Source: Halomonas sp. I5-271120 (GTDB taxonomy: Bacteria; Pseudomonadota; Gammaproteobacteria; Pseudomonadales; Halomonadaceae). Taken from it: a stretch of 64,000 nucleotides of DNA. A model generated the notes under the pieces. It saw nothing but the letters and a program-made list of their open reading frames with translations, was not told where the DNA came from and ran no database searches. The position numbers were made by a program, and so were the translations under genes. Positions 43,750-54,863 of the stretch are shown here, piece after piece. Positions within the stretch are counted from its first letter, which is position 1, and each line of letters starts with the position of its first letter. The stretch covers positions 2,480,001 to 2,544,000 of the forward strand of contig NZ_CP130701.1 in assembly GCF_030553075.1 (NCBI RefSeq). Reading direction: 5' to 3'.

Positions 43750-44385
43750 CTAGCCGAACTCGTCGAGGGCGCGTCGCATGGCGCCGCGCTGGAAGATCAG
43801 CTTCCAGCGTCGACCGCCCTGCTGATGCCACAGCAGGGCAAAGCGCACCCCGGCCAGCAGGGCAGCCCGCACGCGCTCCGGCATCATGCGCTGCTGCAAG
43901 AGGCTTGGTTCACCCTGCACCACGATGCGGTAGCGGAAGGTCGAGATGGTGTCCTGATAAATCTCGCCGAGGCTCGCCACCACGTTCTCGTGGGTGTCGC
44001 CAAAGTGGCCGGCCTGGCTCTGAACGCGGGTCAGTCGGGTGCCGAGCGTGTCCATCATCTGCGGGCTCTTGCGCAGCTTCTGCGAGAGCAGCAGGAGCGA
44101 GAAGCCGTAGCGCAACACCACCGGGTTGGCCTGCTGCTTGCCGACCACGGCGCTCAGGGTGTCGAGTCCCTGGCGCAGGTGGTTGGGGTGGCCGCCGTAG
44201 ATGGCCTCGAAGCTTTCCGGGTCGGTGTCGACCGTGGCGCGAATCAGTGTCTGCCAGGCGCGTTCGTCGACCTGACCGGTGCGGGCCAGCTCGTCGACTA
44301 CCACGGCGGCCTGGAAGACGCCGGCCAGCGCCAGCACCTGGCGGCTGATGGGGGAGTCCGGGGCGCGGTGAATCGGGGTGGTCAT
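43750..44385 (-). CDS. hflD: High frequency lysogenization protein HflD
   Basis: This 211-residue membrane-associated protein is the HflD/YcfC homologue, seen in [22 protein letters not shown] and [14 protein letters not shown]. In E. coli it binds lambda CII and affects lysogeny; its wider cellular role is not clear. The start overlaps the mnmA stop by four bases (ATGA), and purB follows, the conserved order of gammaproteobacteria. Confidence 0.9.
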   Translation of the reverse strand: MTTPIHRAPDSPISRQVLALAGVFQAAVVVDELARTGQVDERAWQTLIRATVDTDPESFEAIYGGHPNHLRQGLDTLSAVVGKQQANPVVLRYGFSLLLLSQKLRKSPQMMDTLGTRLTRVQSQAGHFGDTHENVVASLGEIYQDTISTFRYRIVVQGEPSLLQQRMMPERVRAALLAGVRFALLWHQQGGRRWKLIFQRGAMRRALDEFG

Positions 44386-45536
44386 GAGCGACGCTCCTTG
44401 CCGTGCCAGGTGTTCAAGATCACGCCGCCGCCGAGGCAGATCTCGCCGTCGTAGAGCACCAGCGACTGACCCGGCGTCACGGCGCGCTGCGGCTCATCGA
44501 AGATCACCTCGACGCCGCCATCCTCGCGAGTGCGCATGCTGCAGGCGACATCCTCCTGACGATAGCGGGTCTTGGCCATGAAGCGGCCCTCGCTTGCCGG
44601 CGCCTCACCGGCGACCCAGTCCATCGGCTCGGTGATCAGCATATCGCTGTAGAGCAGGTCATGATGCTTGCCCTGTACGGCGATCAGCACGTTGCGCTCG
44701 AGATCCTTGTGGGCCACGTACCAGGGCGCATCCGGGTGGTTTGGCAGTCCACCGATGCCGAGACCCTGGCGCTGGCCAAGGGTGTAGTACATCAGGCCGA
44801 TATGCTCGCCGATGACCTCGCCTTCGGGGGTCTCGATGACACCTGGCTGGGCCGGCAGATACTGGCGCAGGAAATCGGAGAAGCGCCGCTCGCCGATGAA
44901 GCAGATGCCGGTGGAATCCTTTTTGCGCGCCGTGACCAGATCATGACGCTCGGCGATGGCACGCACCTCGGGTTTCTCTAGCTCGCCAACCGGGAACAGC
45001 GTGCGGGCGATGGCGGCTTCCGGCACGGCATGCAGGAAGTAGCTCTGATCCTTGTTGGTGTCGAGGCCCTTGAGCAGACGCGGCCGGTCCTTGCGCATGC
45101 CTTCGCGCACATAGTGACCGGTGGCGATCTTCTCGGCGCCGAGCATCTCGGCATACTCGAGGAACACCTTGAACTTGATTTCGCGGTTACACAGGATGTC
45201 CGGGTTCGGGGTGCGACCGGCCTGGTACTCGGCCAGGAAATGCTCGAAGACGTTATCCCAGTACTCGGCGGCGAAATTGGCGGTGTGCAGCCTGATGCCG
45301 AGTTTGTCGCAGACCGCCTGGGCATCCGCCAGGTCTTCCTTGGCGGTGCAGTATTCTGTGCCGTCGTCTTCGTCCCAGTTCTTCATGAACAGGCCTTCGA
45401 CCTGGTAGCCCTGCTCGATGAGCAGGAGGGCGGACACGGAGGAATCGACACCGCCGGACATGCCGACGATGACCTTGCCCGCCGCGGAGGGGTGCGCGGC
45501 GGATGATCCGGCAGCGACTGACGCAGCAACTGACAT
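44382..45536 (-). CDS. mnmA: tRNA-specific 2-thiouridylase MnmA
   Basis: MnmA places sulfur on U34 of the tRNAs for Lys, Glu and Gln. The protein of about 384 residues has the PP-loop GMSGGVDSS (residues 25-33), the catalytic cysteine in [10 protein letters not shown] (C116) and the second in [10 protein letters not shown] (C212). I use the ATG at 45536 behind GAGAG; another ATG at 45554 is possible and would add six residues. A TATAAT-like -10 sits 55 bases upstream on the minus strand. The sulfur relay partners (Tus) are not in the window. Confidence 0.94.
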   Translation of the reverse strand: MSVAASVAAGSSAAHPSAAGKVIVGMSGGVDSSVSALLLIEQGYQVEGLFMKNWDEDDGTEYCTAKEDLADAQAVCDKLGIRLHTANFAAEYWDNVFEHFLAEYQAGRTPNPDILCNREIKFKVFLEYAEMLGAEKIATGHYVREGMRKDRPRLLKGLDTNKDQSYFLHAVPEAAIARTLFPVGELEKPEVRAIAERHDLVTARKKDSTGICFIGERRFSDFLRQYLPAQPGVIETPEGEVIGEHIGLMYYTLGQRQGLGIGGLPNHPDAPWYVAHKDLERNVLIAVQGKHHDLLYSDMLITEPMDWVAGEAPASEGRFMAKTRYRQEDVACSMRTREDGGVEVIFDEPQRAVTPGQSLVLYDGEICLGGGVILNTWHGKERRS

Positions 45537-45590
45537 AGGCGCTCTCGACGTCATGAGGGGAGTGGAATGGCGTTCGTTAAATGGGCGGGA

Positions 45591-45596
45591 ATTATA
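45591..45596 (-). promoter_or_regulatory. Candidate -10 element of the mnmA promoter
   Basis: TATAAT reads on the minus strand 55 bases before the mnmA start. No good -35 hexamer is visible at 17 bases. Confidence 0.4.
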
Positions 45597-45678
45597 CACG
45601 ATAGTGGCCGGCCGCTTCGACCACGCTTTCGACAGGCAGAGAAGCACAGGGTCGCACCCGGGTGGCGGCTGTGCTCCT

Positions 45679-45740
45679 TATGACTGTGTTCCTGGTGACT
45701 GTATTCGGTGACTGTATTCGGTGACTGTATTCGGTGACTG
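45679..45740. repeat. 13-bp tandem repeat, about four copies
   Basis: Three perfect copies of GGTGACTGTATTC lie at 45694-45706, 45707-45719 and 45720-45732, flanked by a degenerate copy before and a partial one after. They lie just before the convergent end of nudJ (the nudJ stop is at 45759). Confidence 0.9.
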
Positions 45741-45758
45741 AGCTGCCAGGGCCCTGGC

Positions 45759-46208
45759 TCAGCGTTCCTGAATCACATCCAGCGGGAAAGTGCGGCCACG
45801 CTGCACGTCACGGATGCGCCGCATCACCAGCGGGCTTCTCAGGCGCCCGGCCCTCTCCAGGGCTTCCAGTTCATCGAGTGTCAGCCAGTGGGTGGCAAGA
45901 ATGTCCCGGTCCAGATCGTTGCCCAGGTGCGCTAGTGCCATGCCGGAAAAGCCGTGGCTGTGAAAGGTCAGGCCATCCGGCGCACGGTAGACATATAGGC
46001 CCAGGTAGTCGGTGATGCCCACGTGCCAGGCGGTCTCCTCGCGGACCTCGCGCTCGGCGGCGGCCCGAATTCCCTCGTCGGACTCCAGGTGGCCGGCGGG
46101 TTGATTGAAGACCGTATGAGGCCCGCCGCGATCCTCCTCGACCATCAGGAAGCGTCCGGCGCGCTCGATCACGGTGGCCACCGTGACCCTGGGTGACCAG
46201 CGGCTCAT
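45759..46208 (-). CDS. nudJ: NUDIX hydrolase NudJ
   Basis: This 149-residue phosphatase has a complete Nudix box: GHLESDEGIRAAAEREVREETA fits G-x5-E-x7-REV-x-EE. E. coli NudJ removes phosphates from nucleotides and from HMP-PP of thiamine synthesis. The place between rluE and mnmA is the conserved one. The start overlaps the rluE stop by four bases (ATGA). A tandem repeat follows the stop. Confidence 0.9.
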   Translation of the reverse strand: MSRWSPRVTVATVIERAGRFLMVEEDRGGPHTVFNQPAGHLESDEGIRAAAEREVREETAWHVGITDYLGLYVYRAPDGLTFHSHGFSGMALAHLGNDLDRDILATHWLTLDELEALERAGRLRSPLVMRRIRDVQRGRTFPLDVIQER

Positions 46209-46918
46209 CGTGACCCTCTCGGCGTCCTGGCCTTTCTATCCTTCGCCCTGGTATCGCGCTTGTCTGAGTTCTTGTTCAATTGCTTGCTCAAGTTCTTGCC
46301 CCCGGTGGCTTTCGATTTGCCGCCCTTGCCATCCTTACCGGCGCGTTGCGGTTTGGCGGGAGCGTGCAGCGTTTCCTGTCGCCATTCGCCGGGGGCCAGG
46401 TCGTCAAGGCGCCAGGGGCCGATCGCCGAGCGGATCAGACGCAGGGTGGGGTAGCCGACCTCGGCGGTCATGCGGCGCACCTGACGATTGCGACCCTCGC
46501 TGATGGTCAGCTCCAGCCAGTGGGTGGGGATGTGGCGACGCTCACGCACCGGCGGGGTGCGTGGGCCGACCGGTGGAGCGTCGAGGCGACGCACCTTGGC
46601 TGGCCGGGTCGGGCCGTCGTTGAGCACCACGCCCTTGCGCAGGGCTTCCAGCGCCGCCTCGTCGGGCTCACCCTCTACCTGTACCCAGTAGGTCTTGGGC
46701 TGCTTGTGCTTGGGGTGGGTGATGCGGTGAATCAGTTCGCCGTCGTCGCTGAGCAGCAGCAGGCCCTCGGAGTCGTAGTCGAGTCGCCCGGCCGGATAGA
46801 TGCCCGGCACCTTGATGATATCGGCAAGCGTGGCGCGTCGCTCTCCTTCACCGGCGCCGCGGTCGGTGAACTGGGAGAGCATGCGGAAGGGCTTGTGAAG
46901 GAGATAGAGAGTGCTCAT
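46205..46918 (-). CDS. rluE: 23S rRNA pseudouridine synthase RluE
   Basis: This 237-residue enzyme of the RsuA/RluE class makes pseudouridine 2457 of 23S rRNA. The catalytic aspartate is in GRLDYDSEGLLLLSDDG, and GRNRQVRRMTAEVGYPTLRL is the second family block. It has no S4 domain. The C-terminus (about residues 190-237) is a low-complexity tail rich in Lys, Arg, Gly and Ser (GKDGKGGKSKATGGKN) that E. coli RluE lacks. It may help RNA binding. It heads the rluE-nudJ-mnmA-hflD-purB block. Confidence 0.9.
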   Translation of the reverse strand: MSTLYLLHKPFRMLSQFTDRGAGEGERRATLADIIKVPGIYPAGRLDYDSEGLLLLSDDGELIHRITHPKHKQPKTYWVQVEGEPDEAALEALRKGVVLNDGPTRPAKVRRLDAPPVGPRTPPVRERRHIPTHWLELTISEGRNRQVRRMTAEVGYPTLRLIRSAIGPWRLDDLAPGEWRQETLHAPAKPQRAGKDGKGGKSKATGGKNLSKQLNKNSDKRDTRAKDRKARTPRGSR

Positions 46919-47000
46919 AAGGGCAAGCTTACCGGCAAGCGGGGCGGGATGGCAGGGGCGTCTCAGTATTATTGCTTATGCGCCGAGCCGGGCACGCTGG

Positions 47001-47006
47001 TATAAT
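47001..47006 (+). promoter_or_regulatory. Candidate -10 element of the isocitrate dehydrogenase promoter
   Basis: A perfect TATAAT lies about 200 bases before the start. A TTGCTT at 46972 would leave a 23-base spacer, too long, so the -35 is unclear. Confidence 0.4.
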
Positions 47007-47131
47007 GCCGCAGCTTGCTGGGAGCGCCCTCGACTCGATCGGGGCCTGCTAAGAGTAACCTGCTGGGCGCCGATGTTCCCTGCGATACCTGGCTTCATCA
47101 CCTTGCCGGGTGGGTCGCACCGAGCCCCTGA

Positions 47132-49438
<2,307 letters not shown>

Positions 49439-49473
49439 CCACCCTTAGCCGCCCTCGGCACGCATGTGCCCCC

Positions 49474-49502
49474 GGCCCTCGTCCGCCTAGCGGGCGAGGG
49501 CC
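49474..49502 (+). terminator. Terminator of isocitrate dehydrogenase
   Basis: GGCCCTCG pairs with CGAGGGCC around a 13-base region with further pairing (CCGC/GCGG), followed by CTTTACGTTTCT. Confidence 0.7.
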
Positions 49503-49666
49503 CTTTACGTTTCTAGGGGCGCTGAATAACAGCCTTAGAGAGCATGTTTGACAGTGTTTGATGGTCAGCGCCCCTTGCAAGCGGCTCATCACGGCCGCAT
49601 CTTATAACTGAACCCTCAGCGGGCCTTGGCGTCCAACCATAGTTGATGCGTTGAAGGCTCACAGGC

Positions 49667-49695
49667 TTGAGAGGATGGGTAACGCCTTTTATGTT
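49667..49695 (+). promoter_or_regulatory. Sigma-70-type promoter of clpS
   Basis: TTGAGA (49667-49672) and TATGTT (49690-49695) are separated by 17 bases. Transcription would start near 49702. This rules against the in-frame ATG at 49691 as the clpS start. Confidence 0.6.
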
Positions 49696-49747
49696 CAAGA
49701 TAGATGATCCTTACCAACGCTATGTCACGGCGTCGCTGGAAGCCGGC

Positions 49748-50077
49748 ATGACCCGCCCTTCGGGTCCTCAGGAAGAGGGCGAGGACGACGTGGCGGTCGA
49801 GCGTGCCGAGCCGGACCTGGCGCCGCCGCCGATGTTCAAGGTGGTGCTGCACAATGATGACTTCACGCCCATGGAATTTGTGGTCGAGGTGTTGCAGACC
49901 TTCTTCAACATGGACAGCGAGAAGGCCGTGCAAGTGATGTTGGCGGTTCACACCCAGGGAAAGGCGACCTGTGGCATTTTTACCCGCGACATCGCGGAAA
50001 CCAAAAGTCATCAAGTCAATCAATACGCCAAAGAGTGCCAGCATCCGTTGCTGTGCGATATCGATAGGGCCGACTGA
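49748..50077 (+). CDS. clpS: ATP-dependent Clp protease adaptor ClpS
   Basis: ClpS delivers proteins with destabilising N-terminal residues (N-degrons) to ClpAP. From the ATG at 49748 the protein has 109 residues. The acidic flexible N-terminus is followed by the ClpS core with [43 protein letters not shown] and QHPLLCDI. The HNDDFTP and H-x-x-G motifs that bind the N-terminal residue are all present. GGAAG precedes this ATG. An upstream ATG at 49691 overlaps the -10 of a promoter and is unlikely. clpA follows after 156 bases. Confidence 0.9.
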   Translation: MTRPSGPQEEGEDDVAVERAEPDLAPPPMFKVVLHNDDFTPMEFVVEVLQTFFNMDSEKAVQVMLAVHTQGKATCGIFTRDIAETKSHQVNQYAKECQHPLLCDIDRAD

Positions 50078-50233
50078 CGACTGGCAAGCTGATTGTCAGG
50101 CAAGCGGAAGACAGCCAGTGCAGGATCGGCGTGACCGGCTCGAACTCGAGCTTGCGAATCCCGAGAATGTACCCGATGGTGAAATTGCCGGCGATCGCCG
50201 GCCGACGCCCGAGGTGGCGAGAAGGGGACTGCC

Positions 50234-52516
50234 ATGCTGAGCAAAGAACTCGAACTCACGCTGAATACGGCCTTTACCGTGGCGCGCTCCAAGCGTCATG
50301 AGTTCATGACCGTCGAACACCTGCTGTTGGCGTTGTTGGACAATGCCTCAGCGGCTGATGTGCTGCGTGCCTGCGGCGCCAATCTGGACAAGCTTCGCTC
50401 GGACCTGCAGGACTTCATCAATTCCACCACGCCGCTGATTCCCGAGGACCAGAACGACCGGGAAACCCAGCCGACCCTGGGCTTCCAGCGCGTGTTGCAA
50501 CGGGCAGTTTTCCACGTACAGTCCTCCGGCAAGAGCGAGGTCACCGGGGCCAATGTGCTGGTGGCGATCTTCTCCGAGCAGGAAAGCCAGGCGGTCTACT
50601 TCCTCAAGCAGCAGAACGTGGCGCGGGTGGATGCCGTCAACTACATCGCCCACGGCATTTCCAAGGTGTCTGGTCACGGTCAGTCGCCGTCGTCTTCGCC
50701 GTCTCACGATGCTGAAGAGGCCGAAGAGGGCGTCAGCGAGGGCAATACGCACCCGCTGACCGGGTATGCCACCAACCTCAATGAGCAGGCACGCCTTGGC
50801 AAGATCGACCCGCTGATCGGTCGTGATCATGAGCTCGAGCGTGTGGTGCAGATCCTCGCCCGGCGACGCAAGAACAACCCGCTGCTGGTGGGTGAGGCCG
50901 GGGTGGGCAAGACGGCCATCGCCGAAGGGCTTGCCAAGCGCATCGTCGAGGAAGACGTGCCCGACGTGATCGCCGATGCGGTGGTCTACTCGCTGGACAT
51001 GGGCGCCCTGCTGGCCGGCACCAAGTACCGTGGCGACTTCGAGAAGCGCCTGAAGAGCCTGTTGGCCGAGCTCAAGAAACAGCCCAACTCCATTCTCTTC
51101 ATTGACGAGATCCATACCGTGATCGGCGCCGGTGCGGCATCCGGCGGCGTGATGGACGCGTCCAACCTGCTCAAGCCGCTGCTCTCCTCGGGTGAGCTGC
51201 GCTGCATCGGCTCGACCACCTTCCAGGAGTTCCGCGGGATCTTCGAAAAGGATCGGGCCCTGGCACGGCGCTTCCAGAAGGTCGATGTGCCGGCACCATC
51301 GGTCGAAGACACCATCCGCATTCTCAAGGGACTGCGCGGCCGCTTCGAAGAGCACCACAAACTCAAGTACACCGATGGCGCGCTTGAAAGTGCCTCAAGG
51401 CTGGCCGATCGCTACATCAATGATCGTCACCTGCCGGACAAGGCCATCGACGTGATCGATGAAGCCGGCGCGCACCAGCGGCTGCTGCCGCCGGAGATGC
51501 GAGTGGATACCATCGACGTCGATCAGGTCGAGGCGGTAGTGGCCTCCATCGCCCGGATTCCGCCGAAGAGCGTCTCGAACTCCGATCGCAAGCTGCTCGC
51601 GAACCTCGAGCGCGACCTGAAGATGCTGGTGTTCGGTCAGGACGAAGCGATCACCGGTCTGTCGGCGGCCATCAAGCTGTCGCGTGCCGGTCTCAAGTCG
51701 CCGGACAAACCGGTGGGCAGCTTCCTGTTCAGCGGCCCCACCGGGGTGGGCAAGACCGAGGTGGCCCGCCAGTTGGCCTCGCTGATGGGAGTCGATCTGG
51801 TACGTTTCGACATGTCCGAGTACATGGAACGCCACACCGTATCGCGCTTGATCGGTGCGCCGCCGGGATATGTCGGCTACGACCAGGGCGGCCTGCTGAC
51901 CGAGGCGGTCACCAAACAGCCGCATTGCGTGCTGCTGCTCGATGAGATCGAGAAGGCTCACCCGGATGTCTTCAACCTGCTGTTGCAGGTCATGGACCAT
52001 GGTCGCCTGACCGACAATAACGGCCGTGAGGCGGACTTCCGTCACGTGGTGCTGATCATGACCTCGAATGCCGGGGCCGAGCAGATCTCGCGTCGCTCCA
52101 TCGGTTTCAATCCGCAGGATCATTCGACCGATGGCATGGAGGTGATTCGCAAGACCTTCTCGCCGGAGTTCCGCAACCGCCTGGACGGCATCATCCCGTT
52201 CAGCTCGCTGCCCGCCGAAGTGGTGCGCAACGTGGTCGACAAGTTCCTGGTCGAACTTCAGGCACAGCTCGACGAGAAGCGGGTTCAGCTCGATGTGGAC
52301 GAGGACGCTCGCGCCTGGTTGGCTGAGCGTGGCTATGATCCGGAGATGGGCGCGCGGCCGATGGCTCGCCTGATCCAGGAGAAGCTCAAGAAACCGCTGG
52401 CTGAGATGATCCTGTTCGGCAACCTGGCCGAGCAAGGCGGGGTTGTGCACGTCACGCTTGATGAAGGCAGCGACGAGTTGAATCTCGCCACCGAGGAAGA
52501 GCTGGCGGAACCCTGA
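50234..52516 (+). CDS. clpA: ATP-dependent Clp protease ATP-binding subunit ClpA
   Basis: ClpA unfolds substrates and feeds them to ClpP. The 760-residue protein has an N-domain (1-150), AAA+ module 1 with GEAGVGKTA (near 219) and [13 protein letters not shown], and module 2 with GPTGVGKTE (near 501) and [13 protein letters not shown]. There is no ClpB-type long middle domain, so this is ClpA. The acidic segment [13 protein letters not shown] sits between the N-domain and module 1. The promoter-proximal clpS gene is its adaptor. clpP is not in the window. Confidence 0.95.
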   Translation: MLSKELELTLNTAFTVARSKRHEFMTVEHLLLALLDNASAADVLRACGANLDKLRSDLQDFINSTTPLIPEDQNDRETQPTLGFQRVLQRAVFHVQSSGKSEVTGANVLVAIFSEQESQAVYFLKQQNVARVDAVNYIAHGISKVSGHGQSPSSSPSHDAEEAEEGVSEGNTHPLTGYATNLNEQARLGKIDPLIGRDHELERVVQILARRRKNNPLLVGEAGVGKTAIAEGLAKRIVEEDVPDVIADAVVYSLDMGALLAGTKYRGDFEKRLKSLLAELKKQPNSILFIDEIHTVIGAGAASGGVMDASNLLKPLLSSGELRCIGSTTFQEFRGIFEKDRALARRFQKVDVPAPSVEDTIRILKGLRGRFEEHHKLKYTDGALESASRLADRYINDRHLPDKAIDVIDEAGAHQRLLPPEMRVDTIDVDQVEAVVASIARIPPKSVSNSDRKLLANLERDLKMLVFGQDEAITGLSAAIKLSRAGLKSPDKPVGSFLFSGPTGVGKTEVARQLASLMGVDLVRFDMSEYMERHTVSRLIGAPPGYVGYDQGGLLTEAVTKQPHCVLLLDEIEKAHPDVFNLLLQVMDHGRLTDNNGREADFRHVVLIMTSNAGAEQISRRSIGFNPQDHSTDGMEVIRKTFSPEFRNRLDGIIPFSSLPAEVVRNVVDKFLVELQAQLDEKRVQLDVDEDARAWLAERGYDPEMGARPMARLIQEKLKKPLAEMILFGNLAEQGGVVHVTLDEGSDELNLATEEELAEP

Positions 52517-52536
52517 GGGTCGGGTGAGGGCCAAGG

Positions 52537-52566
52537 CAATGGTTCAAGCGATAGCTTGAGCCATTG
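52537..52566 (+). terminator. Hairpin after clpA
   Basis: CAATGGTTCAAGC pairs with GCTTGAGCCATTG around four bases, all but one position paired. It lies 20 bases after the stop, without a T-run, so it may be a 3' stabiliser. Confidence 0.45.
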
Positions 52567-52625
52567 TCTGAGGCTTCTTCGACTGACACGCCTAACTAAC
52601 ACTGACTATAGGGGGGCTATAGACT

Positions 52626-52685
52626 TAGCGGCTGATGACGTGGCAACTAACGGAATAGCCGCCGATGACATAGCCACCACCGACC
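52626..52685. repeat. 30-bp degenerate direct repeat, two copies
   Basis: TAGCGGCTGATGACGTGGCA (start of copy 1, 52626) recurs as TAGCCGCCGATGACATAGCC at 52656 with a 30-base period. The first half is best conserved. Confidence 0.5.
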
Positions 52686-52686
52686 G

Positions 52687-52717
52687 GCGCCCTGTCTGAT
52701 GACGGGGCGTCTTTTTT
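52687..52717 (+). terminator. Intrinsic terminator between clpA and infA
   Basis: GCGCCCTGTC pairs with GACGGGGCGT around CTGAT with minor mismatches, followed by CTTTTTTGGG on the plus strand, so it best terminates clpA transcripts. Confidence 0.65.
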
Positions 52718-52761
52718 GGGCCGGTCGGTTGGCGAAAGGCGTCGGGCGCGGCCCGAAGTGC

Positions 52762-52980
52762 TTAACGCGAGCGGTAGACGATGCGGCCCTTGGACAGGTC
52801 GTAGGGAGTCAGCTCAACCTTGACCTTGTCGCCGGTGAGGATGCGGATGTAGTTCTTGCGCATCTTGCCCGAGATGTGGGCGGTGACTACGTGGCCGTTT
52901 TCCAGCTCGACGCGGAACATGGTGTTGGGCAGCGTATCGACGATGACGCCTTCCATTTCGATATGGTCTTCACGAGCCAT
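52762..52980 (-). CDS. infA: Translation initiation factor IF-1
   Basis: IF-1 binds the 30S A site during initiation. The 72-residue protein is the standard length, with [13 protein letters not shown] at the start and the OB-fold segment [20 protein letters not shown]. Only one candidate start exists. It stands on the strand opposite clpA and next to the bpt-aat pair, the gammaproteobacterial order clpA-infA-aat. Confidence 0.96.
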   Translation of the reverse strand: MAREDHIEMEGVIVDTLPNTMFRVELENGHVVTAHISGKMRKNYIRILTGDKVKVELTPYDLSKGRIVYRSR

Positions 52981-53171
52981 ATAGGCATTTCCTCATGATG
53001 GTTTTTTGCAAAGCGATGTGTCGACGATGACAGTGCCGGTAGCATCGCGGCCGGAACGGCCGGGATTGGGACGGCAACGTCTGTCACCGATCATCAATAT
53101 AGCGCGGTATTGTGCCGTATGCCGGACGTCAAGGCAAAACATGCTGTGGGTCAAAGGTTAAGCGCGTAGCA

Positions 53172-53912
53172 TCAGGTCGTTGGAATCGAGCGTCGCCAGT
53201 GGCGGCCATCGAGGTATTCCAGCGGCTGAAAGTAGCGCTTGTAGTCCATTTTCCTGCATTCCCGGATCCAGTAGCCCAGGTAAACGTGGGGCAGGTCCTC
53301 GGCGCGGGCGCGTTCGATCAGGCTCAGCACCGCGAAGGTGCCCAGCGAGCGACGGTCGAGGGTTGGAGAGGGTTCGAAGAAGGTATAGATGGCGGACAGG
53401 CCATGCCCCAAGCGGTCGATGGCGGTGACGGCCACCAGTCGGCCGTCGAGGCGAAACTCCAACAGGCGCGCATAGGCATGGTCCAGCGTCAGGAAGGTGC
53501 GGTACTGCTCGTGACTCGGCGGGAACATGTCGCCATCGGCGTGGCGGGTGCGAACGTAGCGCGCATAGAGCTCATAGTGCTCGGGATCGTAGTTGGCGCC
53601 CCGTTCGTGCATGGTCAGATCGGCATTGCGATAGATGATCTTGCGCTGGCTGCGGCTGGGAGCAAACTCGGCGACCGGAATGCGCACCGATACACAGGCG
53701 CGGCAGCCTTCGCAATGAGGCCGGTAGAGATGCCTGCCGCTGCGGCGGAAACCGAGCAGCGTCAGGGCGTCGTAGACGCTCTGGCCGGGGGTTTCCTGGG
53801 GGTCCAGAAAGAGGGTGGTTGCCTCATGACCCTCCAGATAGCTGCACGCATGGGGAACCGTCAGGAAGAAACGCAGGTCTCGAACCGGATGTTGTGGCGC
53901 CCGACTACTCAC
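53172..53912 (-). CDS. bpt: Aspartate/glutamate leucyltransferase (Bpt)
   Basis: This enzyme transfers leucine from Leu-tRNA to proteins with N-terminal Asp or Glu, making them ClpS substrates. The protein of about 246 residues has the N-terminal CxxC-type cluster HCEGCRACVSVRIP and the C-terminal domain with YLGYWIRECRKMDYKRYFQPLE. These are the ATE-like N and C domains of the bacterial enzymes. The start is a GTG at 53912, behind AAGGGGG and two bases after the aat stop; a TTG at 53918 is also possible. It is coupled to aat, so both N-degron makers are one unit. Confidence 0.92.
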   Translation of the reverse strand: MSSRAPQHPVRDLRFFLTVPHACSYLEGHEATTLFLDPQETPGQSVYDALTLLGFRRSGRHLYRPHCEGCRACVSVRIPVAEFAPSRSQRKIIYRNADLTMHERGANYDPEHYELYARYVRTRHADGDMFPPSHEQYRTFLTLDHAYARLLEFRLDGRLVAVTAIDRLGHGLSAIYTFFEPSPTLDRRSLGTFAVLSLIERARAEDLPHVYLGYWIRECRKMDYKRYFQPLEYLDGRHWRRSIPTT

Positions 53913-53914
53913 GT

Positions 53915-54640
53915 TCAACGGCCCCCTTCGCTAATGATGTCATCCTCGGGGGCCTTCGCGGCCATTCGTGGCGCGATGCCATCTTGCCCCTGAATGTACA
54001 GATCAAGATAGTTGATGAACTCCTGGCGGGCGATCTCACGGGCGCCCATGCTGGCAAGATGCGAGGTGTGCATCTGACAGTCGATCAGTCCGCCCCCCAG
54101 TGCCTGCAGGTGGCGGGCCAGATAGACCAGGGCAACCTTGGATGCATCCGGCACACGGCTGAACATCGATTCACCGAAAAACACCCGGCCCATGCCGACG
54201 CCATAAAGGCCGCCGACCAGGCTGCCGTCGCGCCAGACCTCGATCGACTGTGCATAGCCAAGTGAATGCAGAGCGACATAGGCCTTGCGCATGTCATCGC
54301 TGATCCAGGTGCCCTCGTCATCCGATCGGGTGGCGGCGCAGGCCTCGATGACGGCCGGAAACGCCGTGTTCCAGGTTACCTTGAAGCCCGCGTTGCGCAA
54401 CCGCTTGGCCAAGCTGCGGCGAATGCGGATCTCTCCTGGGAACAGCACCATGCGTGGGCTGGGGCTCCACCACAGGATCGGCTGGTCGTCGCTGAACCAG
54501 GGGAAAATGCCGCATCGATAGGCCGCGATCAGCCAGTCAGGCGTCAGGTCTCCACCCGCCGCGAGCAGGCCATCCGGCTCGTCAAGTGCCTGATTGATCG
54601 ACGGGAATTGCACGGGAGAAGTGGGCAACCAGGGCAGCAT
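53915..54640 (-). CDS. aat: Leucyl/phenylalanyl-tRNA--protein transferase
   Basis: Aat adds leucine or phenylalanine to proteins with N-terminal Lys or Arg, marking them for ClpS-ClpAP. From MLPWLPTSPVQFPSINQAL the protein has 241 residues (E. coli 234). The motifs GLLAAGGDLTPDWLIAAYRCGIFPWF and GGLYGVGMGRVFFGESMFS are the family signatures. The open frame extends to 54916 and an ATG at 54730 is possible, but only the short form matches the family. It is divergent from ftsK. Confidence 0.94.
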   Translation of the reverse strand: MLPWLPTSPVQFPSINQALDEPDGLLAAGGDLTPDWLIAAYRCGIFPWFSDDQPILWWSPSPRMVLFPGEIRIRRSLAKRLRNAGFKVTWNTAFPAVIEACAATRSDDEGTWISDDMRKAYVALHSLGYAQSIEVWRDGSLVGGLYGVGMGRVFFGESMFSRVPDASKVALVYLARHLQALGGGLIDCQMHTSHLASMGAREIARQEFINYLDLYIQGQDGIAPRMAAKAPEDDIISEGGR

Positions 54641-54863
54641 GGCGGAAGCGTGTTCGTTGGTAGAAGCGCGAAGGTGTCGAAAGCCCAGTGTGACGGGCTT
54701 CGCAGTCCACCTCAAGCGTGGCGTGGTCATGGCTGGCCTATGTTCTGCGGCGACAGGAGTGAAGTGTGGCATGGCCCCTGTGCCCTGGCCCCAAGGCTCG
54801 GTATCATGCTTGTCGATGTAGGACACACGAAGACGCCACAGACGGCGCAAGGGGAATGGCGAC

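Larger units (their letters stand above)
49439..49747. other. Intergenic region between icd and clpS
   Basis: There is no gene. It holds the icd terminator at 49474-49502 and the clpS promoter at 49667-49695. Confidence 0.6.

Noticed and set aside
45679-45740. Possible CRISPR array
   Set aside because: The 13-bp repeats are contiguous without spacers and no cas gene is near.
52981-53171. Possible tRNA gene beside infA, as in enteric bacteria
   Set aside because: No cloverleaf, T-loop GTTC or acceptor pairing could be found.
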